Below are positions 61,501 to 64,000 of a stretch of 64,000 nucleotides of DNA, one piece after another. Position 1 is the stretch's first letter; every line of letters starts with the position of its first letter. The DNA comes from Puia sp. (GTDB lineage Bacteria; Bacteroidota; Bacteroidia; Chitinophagales; Chitinophagaceae): NCBI GenBank assembly GCA_031292515.1, contig JARLGZ010000054.1, positions 1 to 64,000 on the forward strand, in the 5' to 3' direction. A model generated the notes under the pieces. It made no database searches. It saw nothing but the letters and a program-made list of their open reading frames with translations, and had not been told where the DNA came from. Both the position numbers and the translations under genes were made by a program.

Positions 61501-61769
61501 GTATAGTCATCCCGGTGCTGGGCTTTGGCCCGGGCGAGGATCTCATTCAGCTTGACATTGGCATTAAAGAAATAATTGTAGTGGGTGATGGTGTTCTGTA
61601 TAAAATGGCGCTTCCGGGTGAATTTCTTGTCGGGGGATGTTTCGGAAGCGAGGAATCGGTTCTCATATTTTGCCGGTTTCTTCAGGTCATAAGTCACCCC
61701 TAACTGCCCCGAAGCGGTCTGGAACAGCGATGAAAAAATGACGACCGACAAGATGAGTGTTCTGATCAC
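58566..61769 (-). CDS. sprE: SprE/PorW-like type IX secretion protein
   Basis: The 1067-residue protein begins with a signal peptide (LILSVVIFSSLFQTASGQ). The conserved N-terminal block FTRKRHFIQNTITHYNYFFNANVKLNEI is followed by many TPR units (NYDSAYVTFQWVNYAF, TQAAGLIQILL, NYRAAKNDYDSV, DQAKQVLRSIIVKYPGTPMAAKAERI). A coiled, charged C-terminal part follows. This matches SprE of Flavobacterium and PorW of Porphyromonas, needed for secretion by the T9SS and for gliding. The usual lipobox Cys is not obvious. It supports a working T9SS that could export the cargo at 2461. Confidence 0.85.
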   Translation of the reverse strand: MIRTLILSVVIFSSLFQTASGQLGVTYDLKKPAKYENRFLASETSPDKKFTRKRHFIQNTITHYNYFFNANVKLNEILARAKAQHRDDYTKLLSFYNYSLDATASQKKELDSVVSKCTAGILIHDTRNDWIDNLYMLIGRTFFLRKNYDSAYVTFQWVNYAFSPKEKDGYDKPIGSNYNHEEGGSAFVVSTKEHLNIAQKMFSMPPSRNESLIWLVRTYLARNQYTQAAGLIQILLMDPYFPKRLYPYLEEMQALWFYDQSLWDSSAVHLEKALDNAADGEERARWEYLAGQMYERAHDPYHAHLLYERTVSHTLNPVLEVYARLNSIRQNETNDPNFIQKNIDALVKMARKDRYEPYRDIIYYTAAQIELERHNRPGAEGFLQKAIRAAAPNSPEKNKAFLQLGNMSFEDKNYRAAKNDYDSVKTGDPALGDIGWLPERKAFLDKIVAQMAIIDRQDSLQKIAALPLAERDAYLKKLLRLLRKQQGLQEDDQTGSGSVNPNAKTAPDLFNTGSVSAEWYFNNNSLKGKGFNDFKTRWGNRANVDNWRLSSLASQQRNNNGRNANGANPDQDGKQIAAPTLSYKSLLDNLPLTPAKLKSSNDSIEKAIFTIGKSCQDGPPDYETAIKYYNQLLERFPETGKREETLFNLYYCYKKLGDEDNARRILQLMQQKYPTGSFTARAMNPGAAEETMATIRANATHKYESIYNSFIEGNFDEALAGKKQADSLYGDKYWTPQLLYIESVYFIHQRQDDQAKQVLRSIIVKYPGTPMAAKAERILDVLGRRKQIEDYLTKLQIQRAKDDTLSSIDSAGAKTAVKKTAPKTDSVQNVKEDTTQYARAKIRLHAAGMPALQHKPGTPADSLNKLKIDAAGLNKIQMDSGQLAGLRRKADSLDAAMLKARNDADKRARIQHQADSIKTAMARLRNDSLQLIARIQSLHSAFSFRPDQAHEVVILMTKVDPVYVTEGKNAFDRYNRETFYNQTFHIESLALTDTSQMVLISRFENAAAALDYLEKAKKIAASEIIPWLPAAKYSFLIISEGNLETLKGNKDVYGYRKFLETSFPGKF

Positions 61770-61995
61770 TGGCTCCTTTGGCTTTATCCCGCAAACTAAA
61801 CCGTTAATAACTGATTTTCAAGAAATTTATTATGGATTTCCTCATTTAGATCCCCCCATTTTTCGCGGACCCGGGCATTCCGGCCATAATCGTTTCGTAC
61901 CGTGTACCGGTATCGTATTTTATCGTGGCATCATAGGGGTTTTTATTAGTACCCCATTCCGGATAAGTTATTATCTTTATCAGGAATCAGTTATT

Positions 61996-62391
61996 ATGGC
62001 CAAATTCGATGCCAATTCCACGCTAAAGCGTCTGCAAAACCGTTATCGCCTCGTCGTTATGAATGACGATACGTATGAAGAGGTGGTGACCTTTAAATTA
62101 TCCCGTTTGAGCGTTTATGTGTTTCTCAGCACGGTTTTTGTGCTGTTGACAGGGCTTACGGTGGCCTTGATCGTTTTTACGCCGTTGAAGCTATATATTC
62201 CGGGTTATGGTGATATGAGCAATACGAAGGACCTCCGTGAACTAAAAATACGGACCGATTCGTTAGAGCAGCAGGTGAGATACAAAGACCAGTATTTGCA
62301 GAGCATAAGGAATGTATTACAGGGAAGTTCCACGGTGAAAATGGATACGACGATGCTGAACATCCCCAAAGCGGAGAAAATTAACGATTAA
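61996..62391 (+). CDS. Short membrane protein, M23-peptidase-like anchor without LytM domain
   Basis: From the ATG at 61996 this encodes 131 residues. LQNRYRLVVMNDDTYEEVVTFKLSRLSVYVFLSTVFVLLTGLTVALIVFTPLKLYIPGYGDM is the cytoplasmic start and membrane helix seen at the N-terminus of bactofilin-linked M23 peptidases in Bacteroidota. A coiled segment (ELKIRTDSLEQQVRYKDQYLQSI) follows. The metallopeptidase domain is absent, since the stop lies 12 bp before the bactofilin gene. It may act as a membrane anchor for the bactofilin. The frame runs upstream to 61738, but without protein character. Confidence 0.7.
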   Translation: MAKFDANSTLKRLQNRYRLVVMNDDTYEEVVTFKLSRLSVYVFLSTVFVLLTGLTVALIVFTPLKLYIPGYGDMSNTKDLRELKIRTDSLEQQVRYKDQYLQSIRNVLQGSSTVKMDTTMLNIPKAEKIND

Positions 62392-62403
62392 AATCTGATA
62401 CTT

Positions 62404-62871
62404 ATGTTTAATGGAAAATCCAAATCTGATGCGTTGGGCGAATCACCCGTCAGCGCAAGCGCCAGCCTTATCGGGGCAGGGACCACTATGAAGGGCGATA
62501 TTACCAGCAGCGGCGATCTTCGGATCGATGGCGCTCTGTCCGGGAATATCCACTGCACAGCCAAAGTCGTCATCGGGGCCAACGGGGTCGTCAATGGGGA
62601 CATCAACGGTCAGCAGGCTGATATCATGGGCAAGGTTACCGGCACCATTTCGGTCAAAGACCTTCTTCAATTAAAGGGTGGCAGTACGGTGAATGGCAAT
62701 ATAAAAGCCGCTAAACTACAGATAGAGCCTTCCGCGACGTTCAACGGCGAATGTCATATGGCTGTGACCGGCAATAGTGCTCCTGCCGGAAACAAGGCGG
62801 AATCCAAATCGGAAGCCAAGGCGGAAAAGATGGAGGTCAAACATGGCGGGATCGCCCTCTCGGCCGGATAA
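62404..62871 (+). CDS. Bactofilin (polymer-forming cytoskeletal protein)
   Basis: The 155-residue protein has the bactofilin core: SLIGAGTTMKGDITSSGDLRIDGALSGNIHCTAKVVIGANGVVNGDINGQQADIMGKVTGTISVKDLLQLKGGSTVNGNI, a right-handed beta-helix. It is flanked by short disordered ends, the C-terminal one Lys/Glu-rich. Bactofilins form filaments at the inner membrane and position wall enzymes. It sits 12 bp after the short membrane protein gene, in the order peptidase-like, bactofilin, AtpI typical for this phylum. Confidence 0.92.
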   Translation: MFNGKSKSDALGESPVSASASLIGAGTTMKGDITSSGDLRIDGALSGNIHCTAKVVIGANGVVNGDINGQQADIMGKVTGTISVKDLLQLKGGSTVNGNIKAAKLQIEPSATFNGECHMAVTGNSAPAGNKAESKSEAKAEKMEVKHGGIALSAG

Positions 62872-63226
62872 GCCTGGAAAGCCGGCTATACCTGAAAAAC
62901 AGGCTACACCTGAAAAACAGGACAAGCGTGAAAGCCCGGATAAGCCTGAAAAGTTGAATAAACCGGACAAGCCTCAAAACCCGGATAAGCCTCGTATGGT
63001 AAAAAAAATACCCGTACAGGATAACCGTGCCATCCTGTTAAAATATGCGGGATTGGGGGGCCAACTCTGCGTGGCGGTAGGATTGTCCGTATTTGCCGGC
63101 CTCAAAGCTGATAAATGGGTGAAAACTTCTTTTCCCTTATTCGCCTGGGTCTTACCTTTGCTCGTCATTGTGGCTCTTATTGTAAAACTAATCAAAGACA
63201 CATCGGGAAATGGGGGACAGCATTAA
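62843..63226 (+). CDS. AtpI-like membrane protein with Lys/Pro repeat N-terminus
   Basis: From the ATG at 62843, inside the bactofilin end, this encodes 127 residues. The first ~50 are a Pro/Lys/Asp/Glu repeat (PDKPEKLNKPDKPQNPDKP). Two membrane helices follow: LLKYAGLGGQLCVAVGLSVFAGLKADKW and PLFAWVLPLLVIVALIVKLI. This is the AtpI-type pair found before ATP synthase genes. The usual family member lacks so long a repeat. It overlaps the next gene by 17 bases. Confidence 0.75.
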   Translation: MAGSPSRPDKPGKPAIPEKQATPEKQDKRESPDKPEKLNKPDKPQNPDKPRMVKKIPVQDNRAILLKYAGLGGQLCVAVGLSVFAGLKADKWVKTSFPLFAWVLPLLVIVALIVKLIKDTSGNGGQH

Positions 63227-63641
63227 AAAGGATTTGGAACCGGGCAATCATCTCCTGAGAGCCTGGCAGCCCATTCTTGTCATTTTTGTAATCGTAAACC
63301 TGTTTTTACTGAGCTCGAAAGTTTGGCTGGCGCAATGGAAACTCGATTCCGTGGTGATCATGATCGGCAACCTGATCCTCTGCGCGGTGACCGCATTCTC
63401 ATTCCATCTAAGCATAAAGGCCTTATTCCATCAGAATATACAGGCATTCCTGCGTATGGTATACAGCGGGATGTTCCTTAAAATGGGTGTTTGTGTCGTC
63501 TCCGTGCTCGTGTGGCACTTCGTCGATCCGGGAAGCATAGGACGCCTTTCGGTCATGGCTTTCTTTGCTCTTTACCTGTTATATACGTTTACGGAAGTAG
63601 CCCTGTTGATGCGTTTGAGCAAGCAGAAAAAAAATGCCTAA
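63210..63641 (+). CDS. Four-helix membrane protein of the AtpI region
   Basis: The 143-residue product has four hydrophobic helices: ILVIFVIVNLFLLSS, VVIMIGNLILCAVTAFSF, MFLKMGVCVVSVLVWHF and VMAFFALYLLYTFTEVALL. It resembles the small protein often encoded between atpI and atpB in Bacteroidota. The ATP synthase genes themselves are not in the window, since the next gene is SprT-like. Role is probably linked to ATP synthase assembly; inferred. Confidence 0.65.
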   Translation: MGDSIKKDLEPGNHLLRAWQPILVIFVIVNLFLLSSKVWLAQWKLDSVVIMIGNLILCAVTAFSFHLSIKALFHQNIQAFLRMVYSGMFLKMGVCVVSVLVWHFVDPGSIGRLSVMAFFALYLLYTFTEVALLMRLSKQKKNA

Positions 63642-64000
63642 GAAAGAAGCCCCGCTCGCATATCTGGAACGATTCATACCCAAGGGAGCCGCCGGGCTTG
63701 TCATGGAATACCTGCATCATTATCGTGTCCATCTCACGATCACCAGGGAACGGAAAACGGTCCTCGGTGATTATCGCCATGCCACGACAACCCAGAACCA
63801 CCGGATCAGCGTAAACGGTAACCTGAATAAATACTCCTTCCTGATTACCCTCGTCCATGAACTCGCGCACCTGGTGACTTTTATGGAATTTGGCAACCGG
63901 GTACAGTCGCATGGTAAGGAATGGAAAGGGGTCTATCGTAAAATGCTGGAGGACTTTATGCGGCTGCCCATCTTTCCGGACGATATTCTCGCGGCTTTCC
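63634..64000 (+). CDS. SprT-like zinc metallopeptidase-type protein, cut by window edge
   Basis: The frame starts at the ATG at 63634, overlapping the previous gene by eight bases, and runs off the right edge after about 122 codons. SFLITLVHELAHLVTF carries the HExxH zinc motif. The following SHGKEWKGVYRKML matches the SprT-like domain. Such proteins occur widely in this phylum; substrate unknown. Confidence 0.8.
   Translation, partial: MPKKEAPLAYLERFIPKGAAGLVMEYLHHYRVHLTITRERKTVLGDYRHATTTQNHRISVNGNLNKYSFLITLVHELAHLVTFMEFGNRVQSHGKEWKGVYRKMLEDFMRLPIFPDDILAAF

Overview
The window reads as chromosome of a Bacteroidota bacterium, most likely a member of the Chitinophagaceae. The grounds are a type IX secretion protein (SprE/PorW-like), a cargo protein with the gliding-motility/T9SS C-terminal domain, many lipoproteins and outer-membrane barrels, ECF sigma/anti-sigma pairs, promoters of the TAnnTTTG type, little use of Shine-Dalgarno sites and roughly 50% GC. 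I saw no rRNA, tRNA, CRISPR array, transposase or prophage. Most genes are ordinary chromosomal genes. All family names come from reading motifs, not from database searches.

Layout. 1-7.2 kb: end of an AraC regulator, a DUF1778/GNAT toxin-antitoxin pair, a di-heme cytochrome c peroxidase, a large PKD/T9SS cargo protein, a lipoprotein and a BamA-like barrel. 7.2-11.5 kb: a tight minus-strand operon of a one-module NRPS (A-T-TE, possibly glycine-specific), a GT14-like glycosyltransferase and a lipoprotein alpha/beta hydrolase, with a 16-bp palindrome over its promoter. 12-16.6 kb: class I and class II fructose-bisphosphate aldolases side by side, a protein with kinase-like motifs and a BtuF-like binding protein. 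16.9-25 kb: two MacB/FtsX-type permeases, two SDR oxidoreductases, an ArsR and an AraC regulator. 25-26 kb: a repeat-rich gene-free stretch. 26-35 kb: a PLP beta-synthase with CBS domains, Tex, a secreted protein of unknown function, a truncated barrel gene, and two sigma/anti-sigma pairs. 35-39.3 kb: an S41 protease, then amino-sugar recycling (NagK-like kinase, MurQ).

39.3-49.6 kb is an aromatic amino-acid cluster: pheA, an aminotransferase, tyrA, a DEAD-box helicase, DAHP synthase/chorismate mutase, aroB, aroA and aroC. It starts with what looks like a complete transcription attenuator: promoter, a 30-residue leader peptide containing YFYFFFYFYF, then a hairpin with a T-tract just before pheA. 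In the same cluster tyrA carries a single in-frame TAG, aroA carries an in-frame stretch that matches a dispersed intergenic repeat, and a 4 x 20-bp tandem repeat runs into the aminotransferase start codon.

49.6-64 kb is cell envelope: a VanX-like dipeptidase, an L,D-transpeptidase, RlpA, a PepSY-like protein, two tandem PBP1A-type enzymes and SprE/PorW. A plus-strand run follows: a short membrane protein that looks like the anchor half of an M23 peptidase, a bactofilin, two AtpI-region membrane proteins and a SprT-like protein cut by the window edge.

The strongest signal for something new is the Phe/Tyr leader-peptide attenuator. Second is the small NRPS/glycosyltransferase/hydrolase operon.
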